A DNA stretch of 64,000 nt. Source: Sphingobacteriaceae bacterium (lineage in GTDB: Bacteria > Bacteroidota > Bacteroidia > B-17B0 > Aurantibacillaceae). The position numbers were made by a program, and so were the translations under genes. Below are positions 44,547-54,186 of the stretch, one piece after another. The DNA lies in NCBI GenBank assembly GCA_016705695.1, contig JADJLA010000003.1, forward strand, positions 363,272 to 427,271, in the 5' to 3' direction. Under the pieces are notes generated by a model. The model made no database searches, was not told where the DNA came from, and worked only from the letters and a program-made list of their open reading frames with translations. The stretch's first letter is position 1. Each line of letters starts with the position of its first letter.

Positions 44547-44963
44547 TTAAACATCAATAAATACCTCTGATACTTTTTGATTATCAAAGAAAACTGTAAC
44601 ACCTGCCTCTGAGAACACCAATTGTTTTTCGCCCCAATCTTTATCAATGTCGTGATCTTTGAAGCCGTTGTTTGTAAAAAGAGCGATCAATCCCTCTTCG
44701 CTAAGTTTAAAAACCTCTTCCCCAAATAATTTAAATGACGGATTAGAAATAGCGATGCAAAGCAAGTTCTGAATATTGAAAAAAAGCGTTAATCCAAGGC
44801 TATTGAAATGATAAGTAAAAGAAGCTTCTCCGAAGTTGTTATTTTCGTTAGGTTCGATCTCGTCAGGTTCTTGCAAAAGTTTGCCTACAGTGGAAGGAGT
44901 GATCTGCTCTAAAGCCACGCCACACAAGGCTTTTGCGGGCTCAAACTCAAAAAAAACATCCAT
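44547..44963 (-). CDS. Unrecognised acidic protein
   Basis: 138 residues, acidic, without signal peptide or membrane helix; it appears to be a single alpha/beta domain (VFFEFEPAKALCGVALEQIT; LFFNIQNLLCIAISNPSFKL). I do not recognise the family. It is convergent with the TerB-DnaJ gene 6 bases away and divergent from tRNA-Lys. Codon use looks ordinary. Confidence 0.65.
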   Translation of the reverse strand: MDVFFEFEPAKALCGVALEQITPSTVGKLLQEPDEIEPNENNNFGEASFTYHFNSLGLTLFFNIQNLLCIAISNPSFKLFGEEVFKLSEEGLIALFTNNGFKDHDIDKDWGEKQLVFSEAGVTVFFDNQKVSEVFIDV

Positions 44964-45031
44964 ATTCTTGTTGTTGAAAATGCGTTTAAAACTAAACTAA
45001 GTTAAGACTTAAAATAACCCCAAAATAATTT

Positions 45032-45060
45032 TTGTAGATTAAATAATGATGGTATATTTG
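45032..45060 (+). promoter_or_regulatory. Promoter of tRNA-Lys
   Basis: TTG (45032-45034), an 18-base spacer and TATATTTG (45053-45060), 25 bases before the tRNA 5' end. Confidence 0.65.
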
Positions 45061-45085
45061 CAGCCTCGATTTTAACAATCGTGAT

Positions 45086-45158
45086 GATTCCGTAGCTCAG
45101 CTGGTAGAGCATTACACTTTTAATGTAGGGGTCCTGGGTTCGAATCCCAGCGGGATCA
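45086..45158 (+). tRNA. tRNA-Lys (anticodon TTT)
   Basis: A 73-base cloverleaf. The acceptor is GATTCCG/CGGGATC (one G-U pair), the D stem GCTC/GAGC, and the anticodon arm TTACA-CTTTTAA-TGTAG has anticodon TTT. The T arm is CTGGG-TTCGAAT-CCCAG and the discriminator is A. CCA is not encoded. It has its own promoter and a terminator 15 bases downstream. Confidence 0.95.
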
Positions 45159-45172
45159 CAGAAAATACAAAC

Positions 45173-45198
45173 GGCCACTTGATAGAGTGGCCTTTTTG
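45173..45198 (+). terminator. Intrinsic terminator of tRNA-Lys
   Basis: GGCCACT-TGATAG-AGTGGCC stem followed by TTTTTGC. Confidence 0.85.
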
Positions 45199-45373
45199 CT
45201 TTAAATACTCAATCGAAAATTTTTTCGCTTTTCGCCGTGGTGAGTATAAACTAAAAAAAAGCCAGAATGGCTTGACTTTTGAATTTGCAATTTTGACATG
45301 CCCTCTTGGGATCAACGCTCAGTATTAATTCTAGATCAAAAGCTTGCTTTCAAACGACAAGGTGTAAAAAGAA

Positions 45374-45401
45374 AAAACCGAACTCATAAGAATACGGTTT
45401 T
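45374..45401 (-). terminator. Terminator-like hairpin after C10 peptidase gene
   Basis: On the minus strand AAAACCG and CGGTTTT pair around a 14-base loop and are followed by TTC; it lies 20 bases beyond the C10 stop codon. The gap 45199-45373 holds nothing else I can identify. Confidence 0.55.
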
Positions 45402-45420
45402 CCACATAAAAACAAAAAGT

Positions 45421-46929
45421 TTAATTTCTTATCACGATCAACTTCTTCGAATACCCATTTATATTTAAATGATACATTCCGTTTTTAAGAGAAGTAACAT
45501 CAATTTTAAATTCGGTTGAATTAATTTTCTCAGTTAGTAGTACTCTTCCTAATTCATCTATGATCACATATGTTGAATTGATGAAATACTCTGAAACACG
45601 CAAATTAAATTCGCTATTCGCTGGATTTGGAAATACCTGTAGTAAATTACTTTCCGCTTTGATAGTGTTCACAACGGTTGCTAAAATACCTGATTGTGTT
45701 ACAGGGATTGAATCTGTATATGAACCTACTTTAACGATCACAAATCCATTTCTTGAAGATGAAGCAGTATTGGTAGCTGCCGTTACACTAAATGTAGCGC
45801 TCCCACTTCCTGTGCTTGTTGATAATGTTAACCAGCTGTTGGGTGTTGTTACTGTCCATGTTCCCCAACTGCTATAATTCACATTTACATTTTGCGTTGA
45901 ACCTGCAGAGCTATAATTTAGTGGAGAAGGATTAACTGTAAGCGGAGACGCGTCTTGCTTTACAACAATTGTTTTTGTTGTACTTGCATTTTGAATAACA
46001 ATATAGCCATAACGAATAGGGCCATTATTAACTAAAGTATTAAAAGTTCCGCTATTGGTATTATCGTAGTAACCCGGAGTGCCGTTAGTGATATTCGATG
46101 TGATCCAAGATGTTGGTGTACTCACAGTGAAATTTGATAAAGAAGTAAATTCCATAGCTTGATTGATATTAGATCCAGATGCCACGGAGATGGTGTCTTT
46201 CGACGATTCAAGAGTTCCTGAAATAGGCTTGATGTTGAAGAGAAAATTGCTTGGTGTAAAATTTCCTGCTGCATTTGTAACCGATGTTATAGCATAATAA
46301 CCATTATGGGTTCCGCTCCAACCAAAGTTTGTATGAAATTTGTTTGACGCATCGTAACCATCTATTAAATAAAAATGTCCGCCGCCTTTTGCAAAAACCG
46401 GACGTCCAGCATTTAATTCTGCCTTTAAAGCATTTATTAGATCGGCTGTTGTGCTAAACATAAAAGAAGCCGTTGAATACATTTTTGGTGAGTAGGCAAA
46501 ATATTTTTTAAGCACGGTTCCATCAAAAAAGGAAGTAGAGTTAGAGTTACTCCATTGCATATTGCAAGCTACGCCCAAGTTATACATCAATTTTGCAACT
46601 TCGGCATTAGCTGATGTTACATTAGTTGGCATTAAACTATAACTATAAGTTTGTGCACCAAAGTTAACGCAATTGGTTGTAAAATTGCTGTTACAATAGG
46701 TTCCTCCAATTCCATTGGAAGGCCAATTATAATATTTACATATCATAGCCAGCGCAGTTGCATTGCAGCCAGTATATGCCCTTCCGCAACTTCCACCCGA
46801 AGCAACTGTTGGAGTTAATGCGTTATAATAACAGGTTTGATTCCAAGTTGCCGTAACAAAAGGCGCTACTTGGCCATTTACAGTAACCGTTGAAAAGATC
46901 AATAAAGGTAGTAATGCTAAAATTTTCAT
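45421..46929 (-). CDS. C10-family cysteine peptidase with BACON-like domains and T9SS sorting domain
   Basis: 502 residues. A signal peptide (to about VNGQ) is followed by a streptopain-like peptidase: catalytic Cys in YTGCNATALAMICKYYNWP, and catalytic His in GGGHFYLIDGYD with the downstream FHTNFGWSGTHNGYY. The short chain before the Cys suggests a reduced propeptide. Two BACON-like beta domains (about 240-330 and 335-415; SPLNYSSAGSTQNVNVNYS) precede a T9SS type A domain (VFPNPANSEFNL, then LKNGMYHLNI, KLIVIRN). It is probably secreted by T9SS and anchored or released as an extracellular protease. It is divergent from the LytS/LytR pair. Confidence 0.9.
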   Translation of the reverse strand: MKILALLPLLIFSTVTVNGQVAPFVTATWNQTCYYNALTPTVASGGSCGRAYTGCNATALAMICKYYNWPSNGIGGTYCNSNFTTNCVNFGAQTYSYSLMPTNVTSANAEVAKLMYNLGVACNMQWSNSNSTSFFDGTVLKKYFAYSPKMYSTASFMFSTTADLINALKAELNAGRPVFAKGGGHFYLIDGYDASNKFHTNFGWSGTHNGYYAITSVTNAAGNFTPSNFLFNIKPISGTLESSKDTISVASGSNINQAMEFTSLSNFTVSTPTSWITSNITNGTPGYYDNTNSGTFNTLVNNGPIRYGYIVIQNASTTKTIVVKQDASPLTVNPSPLNYSSAGSTQNVNVNYSSWGTWTVTTPNSWLTLSTSTGSGSATFSVTAATNTASSSRNGFVIVKVGSYTDSIPVTQSGILATVVNTIKAESNLLQVFPNPANSEFNLRVSEYFINSTYVIIDELGRVLLTEKINSTEFKIDVTSLKNGMYHLNINGYSKKLIVIRN

Positions 46930-46988
46930 TTTGTATATTTTTATTAGTATAAATTTAAAGCGTTATAAGGCACCATTCTTACATTTTA

Positions 46989-47050
46989 TCCCAAGTGCAA
47001 AAATCCTATCCCAAATGCTCAAAACGTCCCAATTTTACCTTAGATTTGGG
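46989..47050. promoter_or_regulatory. Array of TCCCAA repeats in the C10/LytSR divergent gap
   Basis: TCCCAA occurs at 46989-46994, 47009-47014 and 47027-47032, and inverted as TTGGG at 47046-47050. The spacings of 20, 18 and about 19 bases are near two helical turns, so all copies face about the same side of the DNA. A regulator-binding array is likely; LytR itself is the obvious candidate. Confidence 0.5.
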
Positions 47051-47057
47051 TATAACT

Positions 47058-48873
47058 ATGAATAGAAGGTTAATAAACATGTTTTTTGTGGTCCTTTTGG
47101 TGGCTATTGGGCCTCCATTATTTTCCTTTAACCCAACTGATTCGCTTAGTAAAGCAATTAATACCTGTTCAGTGGATAGTTTAAAATACAAACTTCTTAT
47201 GCGTTTAACGGGAGTTTATGTTTCTCAAAATGACTATCCAATGGCAAAACAAACAGCCATAAGCGCTAATCGTATTGCGCTAAAACTAAACAACCCCTAC
47301 CTGATCTTACAAAGTAATACGCGAGTAGGATTTGTATATCGCGAATTGAATCAGTATGATTCGGCATTTACCTATTTGTTTAAAAATGTAGAGATCGCGG
47401 AGTTAAAAAAAGATGAAAAGGTAACCTCTGAAGCTTACGTAAATGTAGGGGCTTTATTTTTGCGAATGAAAAATTATAACAAAGCAGAGTTTTACTATAG
47501 CAAAGCTTTACAAATAAAAGAAGGAACAAAAGACGTGCGATCAATAGCCGAGATCTATAGTAAACTTGGTACAGTAAGTGTAGCACAAAAAAAGTACGAA
47601 GAAGCCTTAATTTTTTTGATCAAAGCAGAAAAATTGATCGAGGGTTTACAAGAACCAATGATGCTTGCGAATATCTACGGAAATCTTGGTCGGATCAATC
47701 TCGATAATGGTAATCTCGACAAAGCAATTGTTTATTTTGAAAAGACCGAGAAATTAGGAAGGCAATTCAATTCCGATCAGATCCTTACTCGCTGTTATTC
47801 GTTTTTAGCAAGAGCATATTTGGAAAAATACAAAAAAGACCAAGCAATTTCCACTTTGAGTAAAGCCCAGTATTATGGTGAAGAGAATTATAAGATGGTT
47901 GATCGTATTGAGGACGATAATGCGAAATGTGTGGCTGCGGGAAGTTTATATAATATTCATAAACTGAAAGGAAATTCAAAAGAAGCATTAAAATACCACG
48001 AGATCTATACAACGCTCAATGATACCCTAATACAATCAGAAAATAACAAATATGTAGCCGATATAAATTTTAAGTATGAAACGGATAAACAAGCTCGTGT
48101 CATTAAGCAAATAAATCTTGATCGAGAAAAAAAGGAACTTGAATTAGAGGTTGAAAAACAACGATCACGTAATAATATTTATATTGCATCATTCATTATT
48201 ATAATTGTGCTTTTGGGTGGCGGACTTTTTTAATTCCTTCAAACAAAAGCAAAAACAAGCAAGAATTCAATTAGAAAACGAGAAACTTATGGCAGATATT
48301 AATTTTCTGAAAGCCCAAGTTGATCCGCATACCATATTCAATACCATAAACACTATTCATGGGCAATTGGCGGTAGATGTAAAGAGTGGAAGAGATAATC
48401 TTGTAAAATTCTCGGAATTGATGCATTATCAATTGTATGAGTGCAATGATAAATTTGTGGATGTAGAAAAGGAGATCCAACACCTTGAAAAGTATGTTGA
48501 CCTTCAAAAGCTAAGAAGATCAGGAAAGATAGAGTTAGAGTGTTATATAGACCCGAGTTTGAAAGAAATGTTTGTAGCACCACTTTTATTTATTCCGCTC
48601 GTAGAAAATGCCTTCAAATACGTGAGTAATAGTAATTCAGGAAAGTACTTTATTAAGATCGATCTTACGCGAAAAGAGAATACTATAAAATTTAGATGCG
48701 AAAATTCGTATACGAAGAAAAGTGAGGATGCCCAACTAAAAAGGAAGAGTGGAGGCATAGGCTTAGATAATTTAAAGAAACGATTGAACGCAACGTATAA
48801 CGATAGGTATAAATTAGTGATCGATAAAGGAACAGAAATATTTAAAGCGGAATTAGAGATCTATGTCGACTAA
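47058..48873 (+). pseudogene. TPR sensor histidine kinase, LytS-type, with one frameshift
   Basis: The start is taken at MNRRLINMFFVVLLVAIGP. A signal-like segment, about six TPR units (AYVNVGALFLRMKNYNKAEF; ANIYGNLGRINLDNGNLDKA), a coiled coil and a membrane helix (IYIASFIIIIVLLGG) lead to a stop at 48231-48233 in a T6 run (48225-48230). Restoring one T rejoins the frame to the kinase part: the phosphoacceptor block DPHTIFNTINTIHGQLAVD, then PLLFIPLVENAFKY (N box) and GGIGLDNLKKRLN (G box). Total about 605 residues. The next gene is its LytTR regulator. A homopolymer error is the simplest explanation. Confidence 0.85.
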
Positions 48874-49561
48874 ATTGAAAGCCATAATTATCGACGATGA
48901 ACCCTTTGCTATAGAAGGCTTAAAAGCTTTACTTATTGAAAATAGTGATCTAGAGTTTGTACGATCATTCGAAAATCCATTAGAGGCTATTGTTTTTCTT
49001 AAAACAGAAAAGATCGATCTGATGTTCTTGGATATTGAAATGCCTGAATTGTCGGGCCTTGATCTATTAAGGTCTTTGGAAACCCCTCCGGTAACAATTA
49101 TCACAAGTGCGAATCCGCAATATGCTTTAGAAGGTTTTGAACTAGATGTACTCGATTATTTGGTAAAACCTATTTCTGGCGAGAGATTAACAAAAGCAGT
49201 TTCAAAAGCTAAAGAGTATATAGAATTAAGAAAGAATAGCTCAACATCAACGACGTATTTATTTTTGAAGTGCGAAAAAGTGATTGAGAAGATAATGCTT
49301 GAAGATATTTTATATATCGAGAGTTTGCACAATTACGTGGCTCTGCATACAAAAATGAAACGTTATGTTACCTATAATAGTTTGAAGAAATTAGAAGCCG
49401 AATTACCAGAGGGTAAATTCGTTAAAATTCAAAAATCATTTATAGTAGCGATCAATAAAATTTCGGCTGTAGAAGACTCTCATGTTCTTATTGAAAAAGT
49501 GAAATTACCAATAAGCAGATCAAAAAAGGATGAGGTTTTGGCTATGATCCGTAAGGGCTAA
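48863..49561 (+). CDS. LytTR-family response regulator
   Basis: 232 residues. The receiver domain (1-120) has the phosphoacceptor Asp in LMFLDIEMPELSG, the acidic pair IIDDEP, Thr in VTIITSA and Lys in DYLVKPI. The LytTR DNA-binding domain (about 135-232) has IEKIMLEDILYIESLHNYVA and FVKIQKSFIVAINKI. The start overlaps the kinase gene by 11 bases, so the pair is one cognate system. Regulation of the adjacent secreted peptidase is plausible from the shared gap. Confidence 0.95.
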   Translation: MSTKLKAIIIDDEPFAIEGLKALLIENSDLEFVRSFENPLEAIVFLKTEKIDLMFLDIEMPELSGLDLLRSLETPPVTIITSANPQYALEGFELDVLDYLVKPISGERLTKAVSKAKEYIELRKNSSTSTTYLFLKCEKVIEKIMLEDILYIESLHNYVALHTKMKRYVTYNSLKKLEAELPEGKFVKIQKSFIVAINKISAVEDSHVLIEKVKLPISRSKKDEVLAMIRKG

Positions 49562-49576
49562 TATCTTATTAAATTG

Positions 49577-49584
49577 TATATTTG
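49577..49584 (+). promoter_or_regulatory. -7 element TATATTTG of DegT-type gene
   Basis: TATATTTG, 18 bases before the ATG at 49603; no clear -33 partner. Confidence 0.45.
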
Positions 49585-49602
49585 TAAACTAAAACTAATA
49601 CC

Positions 49603-50811
49603 ATGCCAGGAACAGAATTATTTGGCGCCGAAGAGCGCAAGGAAATTGAAGATGTTTTATCAACTGGAATTTTATTCCGGTTCAATCATAATGCACAACG
49701 TAATAATATTTGGAAGGCCAAAGATTTTGAAGCTGAAGCAAAAAAAATTACCGGTGCAAAATATGCATTAGCAGTATCTAACGGATCGGCTGCTATTTTA
49801 GCCGCGTTAGCGTCGAGCGGTATTGGCGCAGGCGATGAGGTTATTTGTCCACCCTTCACCTATATTGCTACAATTGAAGCTGTATTAATGTTAGGCGCAT
49901 TACCTGTATTTGCTGAAATTGATGAGACCTTATGTTTAAGTGCAGATGGAATAAAAAAAGTGCTTACATCAAAAACAAAAGCAGTTTGCTTAGTTCATAT
50001 GTGTGGCGGTAATGCCAATATGGATGAGATCATGAAAGTAGTAAACGATAATAAACTGATCTTAGTGGAAGATGCAGGGCAAGCTTTTGCGGCATCTTAT
50101 AAAGGAACTGCAACAGGTTTGTTCGGTAAAGCAGGCGCATATTCTTTCGATTTCTTTAAAATAGCAACTGCAGGCGAAGGCGGAATTTTAGTTACTAATG
50201 ATGAAAAGACATATCATTTAGCTGATAGTTACTGTGATCACGGTCATGACCATGTTGGTTCTAATCGCGGAATGGAGAATCATCCTATCATTGGTTTCAA
50301 TTATCGCATCTCTGAATTGCATGCTGCTGTTGGTGCAGCGCAAACACGTAAGGTACCTTCCATTCGTACTTCAAATTTAAAGAACAAGGCATATTTGCAA
50401 AAGGAATTATCCAAGAATTCAAATATCAGTTTTGCTAAACTTGGAGATGATACCGGAGATTCAGGAACATTTTTAAATATTTTAATGCCTGATACTGAAA
50501 CTGCCAAACGTACGGTTGATGAATTCAACAAAGCGGGAGTAGGTGGATTTAATTATTGGTTCACTAACATGTATCATTTTATTAATCAGTGGGACCATAT
50601 TAAAAACTTAAAAACAGCTTCAAAACTTCCCATTCAATTATTAGGAGCGCCGCAAGATTATAATAATCTCAATTTACCAAAAACGCAGGAAGTAGTGGGA
50701 CGTTTGATCTCTTTTGGAATTCGTTGTACCTGGACAGAAAAAGAGATGAGCGAATTGGCCGGTAAAATTTTGGCCTGTGTTGAGAAAGCAACAGCTTCTG
50801 TTAAGGCCTAA
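49603..50811 (+). CDS. DegT/DnrJ/EryC1/StrS aminotransferase
   Basis: 402 residues. PLP-enzyme features of the DegT family: NGSAAILAALASSGIGAGDE, PPFTYIATIEAV, LVEDAGQAFAAS, and the Schiff-base Lys in YSFDFFKIATAGEGG. The family aminates nucleotide-linked keto-sugars or scyllo-inosose. No sugar-biosynthesis neighbours are present, so the substrate is open. It is a single gene with its own -7 element, convergent with the AstE/AspA gene. Confidence 0.9.
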   Translation: MPGTELFGAEERKEIEDVLSTGILFRFNHNAQRNNIWKAKDFEAEAKKITGAKYALAVSNGSAAILAALASSGIGAGDEVICPPFTYIATIEAVLMLGALPVFAEIDETLCLSADGIKKVLTSKTKAVCLVHMCGGNANMDEIMKVVNDNKLILVEDAGQAFAASYKGTATGLFGKAGAYSFDFFKIATAGEGGILVTNDEKTYHLADSYCDHGHDHVGSNRGMENHPIIGFNYRISELHAAVGAAQTRKVPSIRTSNLKNKAYLQKELSKNSNISFAKLGDDTGDSGTFLNILMPDTETAKRTVDEFNKAGVGGFNYWFTNMYHFINQWDHIKNLKTASKLPIQLLGAPQDYNNLNLPKTQEVVGRLISFGIRCTWTEKEMSELAGKILACVEKATASVKA

Positions 50812-50815
50812 ATAA

Positions 50816-51760
50816 TTATTCTTCTGTAAACCCTAAATGTATCAATGCGTCGCCTTGATTAACTACGGGTTGATTATTAATTCCAACAAGGTAACCTGCT
50901 TCCGGAGCATAGATCTTATCTTCTAAATTCCCAAAGGGATTGCAAACAACACCAAGCAGATCTCCTTTAAGAACATGTGAGCCATTGCTTTTATTCATGT
51001 GAAACAAACCACTTGAATTAGCACGTATCCAAGTATCCTTTACAATTTTTACTGCCGGCATATCTGGCACTTCTGCATTGATCATTTGATATGCATTCAT
51101 TAAACGTAAGCATCCATTGTAACCTTCGTTAATGGCTAAGTAATCAAAACGCATACTTTCGCCACCTTCATAAACTAAAATGGGTTTATTTTTTTTTGCC
51201 GCCTCTTTCCTTAGCGTCCCATCTCGGTATTTACTATTGATAATTAAGGGCGCGCCAAATTTTTCGGCCAATTCTAAATTGCCATCAAATTCAGATACGC
51301 AACGTATTTGCGGGTAGTTATTTATTTTGGCTCCTCCTGTATGAAAATCAATTCCAAAATCGATGATGGGGAAAATATGTTTCACCAGGTCATACGCAAT
51401 TCTACTCCCAATTGAACCATGTTTTGATCCGGGAAAACAACGATTAAGATCGCGACCATCAGGAAGATCGCGACTACCATAGAGAAAAGAAATGATATTG
51501 ATAACGGGGATCGCAATTAATGAACCACATTTTAAATGCTGAACTTCTTTGCGTTGAATTATTCTTCTTATGATCTCAATTCCATTTGTTTCTTCTCCAT
51601 GCATTCCTGCACTTAATAAAATGGCAGGTCCGGGTTTTCCTGAGTTGATCACATGAACAGGAATTTCAATATGCGTTTTTGTGTGCAGCTCATATGAATT
51701 CAAGATCACGGTTTTGTGTTCACCTGGTTTTATAGTTTGTTTATTAATTATAATACTCAC
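50816..51760 (-). CDS. AstE/AspA family deacylase (M14-like zinc enzyme)
   Basis: 314 residues. The zinc site is visible as SAGMHGEETNGIE (His, Glu) and GIDFHTGGAK (second His), with DLNRCFPGSK contributing the substrate-binding Arg. This places it in the succinylglutamate desuccinylase/aspartoacylase family, which removes acyl groups from amino-acid derivatives. It is the last gene of the RimK operon, 5 bases after rimK. The pairing with RimK and PF05618 recurs in many genomes; its substrate there is unknown. Confidence 0.9.
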   Translation of the reverse strand: MSIIINKQTIKPGEHKTVILNSYELHTKTHIEIPVHVINSGKPGPAILLSAGMHGEETNGIEIIRRIIQRKEVQHLKCGSLIAIPVINIISFLYGSRDLPDGRDLNRCFPGSKHGSIGSRIAYDLVKHIFPIIDFGIDFHTGGAKINNYPQIRCVSEFDGNLELAEKFGAPLIINSKYRDGTLRKEAAKKNKPILVYEGGESMRFDYLAINEGYNGCLRLMNAYQMINAEVPDMPAVKIVKDTWIRANSSGLFHMNKSNGSHVLKGDLLGVVCNPFGNLEDKIYAPEAGYLVGINNQPVVNQGDALIHLGFTEE

Positions 51761-51765
51761 GATCG

Positions 51766-52665
51766 TTATTCCCCCGGTTTATTAAATTCGTTACGCTCTA
51801 CGTACTCAATGATCTTTGTTGCAATATCAATCCCGGTGGCTCCTTCAATGCCTTCTAAGCCTGGCGATGAATTTACTTCCATTACTAAAGGCCCGCGGGA
51901 AGATTGTAGCAGATCAACTCCGGCAATTCCTAAGCCTAATTTTTTTGCAGCTTTAATTGCAGTAGCACGTTCTTCAGGAGATAAATTAATAACCGTAGCC
52001 TTTCCCCCTCTGTGTAAGTTACTTCTAAATTCGCCTTCTTTTGCTTGACGCTTCATGGCACCAACAATTTGCCCATCTACAATAAATACTCGAAGATCGG
52101 CTCCTTTTGCTTCACTAATAAACTCTTGAACCAACATATTAGCGTCTAATTTTAAGAAAGCCTCAATAACACTACTCGCTGATTTTTTATTGTCAGCTAA
52201 GATCACGCCAATGCCTTGTGTGCCTTCTAATAGTTTTATCACGCATGGTGCACCTCCAACAACATCAATAACGCTATCAATGTCTTTATCTTTTGGTGAG
52301 TTAGCAAAAGCGGTTTTTGGAATTCCTAAACCGGCGCGTGCTAATATTTGTAAACTTCTTAGTTTATCTCGCGAACGAACCAAAGCTTGTGATTCAACAG
52401 CGGTAAATATTTTCATCATTTCAAACTGACGAACAACTGCAGTGCCGTAAAATGTTGCCGAAGCGCCAATTCGCGGGATCACTGCATTTACACCGGTAAT
52501 TTCTTTTCCATCATAATAAATATGTGGACGACCTTGTTCAATGGCCAAAACACATTTCATGTGATCGATCACCAATACATCGTGACCTCTTTTTTCTGCA
52601 GCTTCGATCAACCTTCTTGTTGAGTACAGATTTTTGTTGCGTGATAAAATAGCGATACGCATCAT
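51766..52665 (-). CDS. RimK-family ATP-grasp ligase
   Basis: 299 residues. An N-terminal pre-ATP-grasp domain (MRIAILSRNKNLYSTRRLIE) is followed by the ATP-grasp fold: LRSLQILARAGLGIPKT, IKLLEGTQGIGVILAD, and the metal-binding end LVMEVNSSPGLEGIEGATG. RimK adds glutamate residues to the C-terminus of ribosomal protein S6. Relatives make other peptide tags, so the target here is inferred. It overlaps the upstream PF05618 gene by 4 bases. Confidence 0.92.
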   Translation of the reverse strand: MMRIAILSRNKNLYSTRRLIEAAEKRGHDVLVIDHMKCVLAIEQGRPHIYYDGKEITGVNAVIPRIGASATFYGTAVVRQFEMMKIFTAVESQALVRSRDKLRSLQILARAGLGIPKTAFANSPKDKDIDSVIDVVGGAPCVIKLLEGTQGIGVILADNKKSASSVIEAFLKLDANMLVQEFISEAKGADLRVFIVDGQIVGAMKRQAKEGEFRSNLHRGGKATVINLSPEERATAIKAAKKLGLGIAGVDLLQSSRGPLVMEVNSSPGLEGIEGATGIDIATKIIEYVERNEFNKPGE

Positions 52666-53138
52666 TTTTTCAGAATTTGATTTAAATATAATGAAAGTTT
52701 TTTACCATTCAAGTGCGCCTGTTTTACATCAATGATAAATTTCCCCTTAATGGCCTTACGTCCGATCAAAATAGGGTAACGCATACTTTTACGATCGGAA
52801 AGTGAGAAATCGGCCATAATGGTCTTATGGCCAATATGAATTTGTGTTCGAATAATATAACGCTCTTCGGCTTCTCCAAAAGAGTTCTTTATTTTCTTTT
52901 GAGAGAACTCTGTTGTTTTGTGACGTTGTGTTTTATTACCTGAGTAATATTCGGCTGGAAGGGTAAACTGTAAATAAGAAATGCCATTTTCTTTTATCAC
53001 CTCGATCTCTTCGCAATGAATGGCTGATGAAAATGCACCGGTATCAATTTTGGCTTCTGTATTAAGAATGCGCAATAAAGGAAGATCAACAAACTCGCGT
53101 CTGCCAATTACTCTTATAGGGTTTGCTTTTTTAGCCAT
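52662..53138 (-). CDS. PF05618 putative ATP-dependent zinc protease (RimB-like)
   Basis: 158 residues. A retropepsin-like fold is indicated by EFVDLPLLRILNTEAKIDTG with the D-T-G triad (IDTGAFSSAIHCEEI) and a second strand (YPILIGRKAIKGKFIIDV). This family pairs with RimK in many bacteria; in Pseudomonas the equivalent protein (RimB) modulates RimK together with c-di-GMP. It overlaps its neighbours by 8 and 4 bases. Confidence 0.88.
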   Translation of the reverse strand: MAKKANPIRVIGRREFVDLPLLRILNTEAKIDTGAFSSAIHCEEIEVIKENGISYLQFTLPAEYYSGNKTQRHKTTEFSQKKIKNSFGEAEERYIIRTQIHIGHKTIMADFSLSDRKSMRYPILIGRKAIKGKFIIDVKQAHLNGKKLSLYLNQILKK

Positions 53139-54186
53139 TGTTGAATTTCGAATAAAAACGCTTTACATCAACTTCTGCATCCAAGGCTTCTTTATTCAAG
53201 TAGAAATGTACAAATTTTTTCGAGAAATAGGGGGCAAGCATCACGCCTTTAGTGCCTAAACCATTGAAAACAAAGAGGTTTTTATGCAAAGGGTGTTGCC
53301 CAATAATGGGCCTACGGTCAAGTGTAGAAGGTCTTACGCCTGCTTTGTGCTCTAATACATTATAAGGGACTTTAATAAGTCCAGCCAATTTTTCCTTTAG
53401 TTCGTTTGCGCCATTTTCGGTGGGTTCATCATTTAATTCTTTCCAATTATAGGTTGCGCCGACTTTAAAGCGTTTATCTTTTAATTTAAAAATAAATGCA
53501 TTATGATTCAAGATCTCTTTTTCTAGTTCAATCCCTTCCGCTTCAATTTCAAATACCTCACCCTTTACTGAATTCATTGGTATCCAATTAAAGAATGGAT
53601 TATTTTTTACAAGATGTCCTTCACAAAAAACAATACACTTTGCTTTTATGTTTTTGTAAACAATATGATCTGTATTGACGCGTAATTGCGAGTGATCAAA
53701 TACTTCGTTCTTATTTTCCGCATGTAGATCTTCACAAGCGTTCAAAAAACTTTGCATATCTATATTTCCACAATTATTCACAAGGCCGTATGAATCAGGT
53801 ATCACAAGGTTTTTGTGTTGAGCATTTGCTGTGTAAATAGCATGGTCAATAAATTGAGATAGACCGTTTTGTGACTTCTTGATCCAAAAATTCTTTTCTT
53901 CTACTGAAAAAAAAGGTTTAATAATTGTTCGCTCGGTGTAAAATTGCGATGCTGTTCTTTTTTCAGCGGAGGTATAGAATATCTTCAATTCTTTAATGAA
54001 TTCATCCGCTTTCCATGAGGATGTCATGCGTTTGAATACAATGGGATTCCATAAACCTGCGGCAATGCGAGAGCAATTACTTAAGGACGGATCTCCAATA
54101 ATGCAATAAGAAAGTTGATGTTCTTGTAAACTTAAAGCCAATGTGTTTGCAGCAAGTCCTTTGCCAACAATAATTAGATCGAGCAT
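53131..54186 (-). CDS. FAD-dependent oxidoreductase (DAO family)
   Basis: 351 residues. The N-terminal dinucleotide-binding motif (DLIIVGKGLAANTLALSL) is a variant GxGxxxN/xxx. A substrate-domain core and a second GxG block (RPIIGQHPLHKNLFVFNG, then LGTKGVMLAPYF) close the DAO fold. It resembles the glycine/D-amino-acid oxidase group. The substrate is unknown. It overlaps the PF05618 gene by 8 bases and the upstream hypothetical by one base. Confidence 0.85.
   Translation of the reverse strand: MLDLIIVGKGLAANTLALSLQEHQLSYCIIGDPSLSNCSRIAAGLWNPIVFKRMTSSWKADEFIKELKIFYTSAEKRTASQFYTERTIIKPFFSVEEKNFWIKKSQNGLSQFIDHAIYTANAQHKNLVIPDSYGLVNNCGNIDMQSFLNACEDLHAENKNEVFDHSQLRVNTDHIVYKNIKAKCIVFCEGHLVKNNPFFNWIPMNSVKGEVFEIEAEGIELEKEILNHNAFIFKLKDKRFKVGATYNWKELNDEPTENGANELKEKLAGLIKVPYNVLEHKAGVRPSTLDRRPIIGQHPLHKNLFVFNGLGTKGVMLAPYFSKKFVHFYLNKEALDAEVDVKRFYSKFNNG

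Noticed and set aside
45112..45315. Minus-strand open frame reading antisense to tRNA-Lys (ends GFEPRTPTLKV)
   Set aside because: This is the common phantom translation of an antisense tRNA; the T-arm gives GFEPRTP. No start context or conservation argument supports it.
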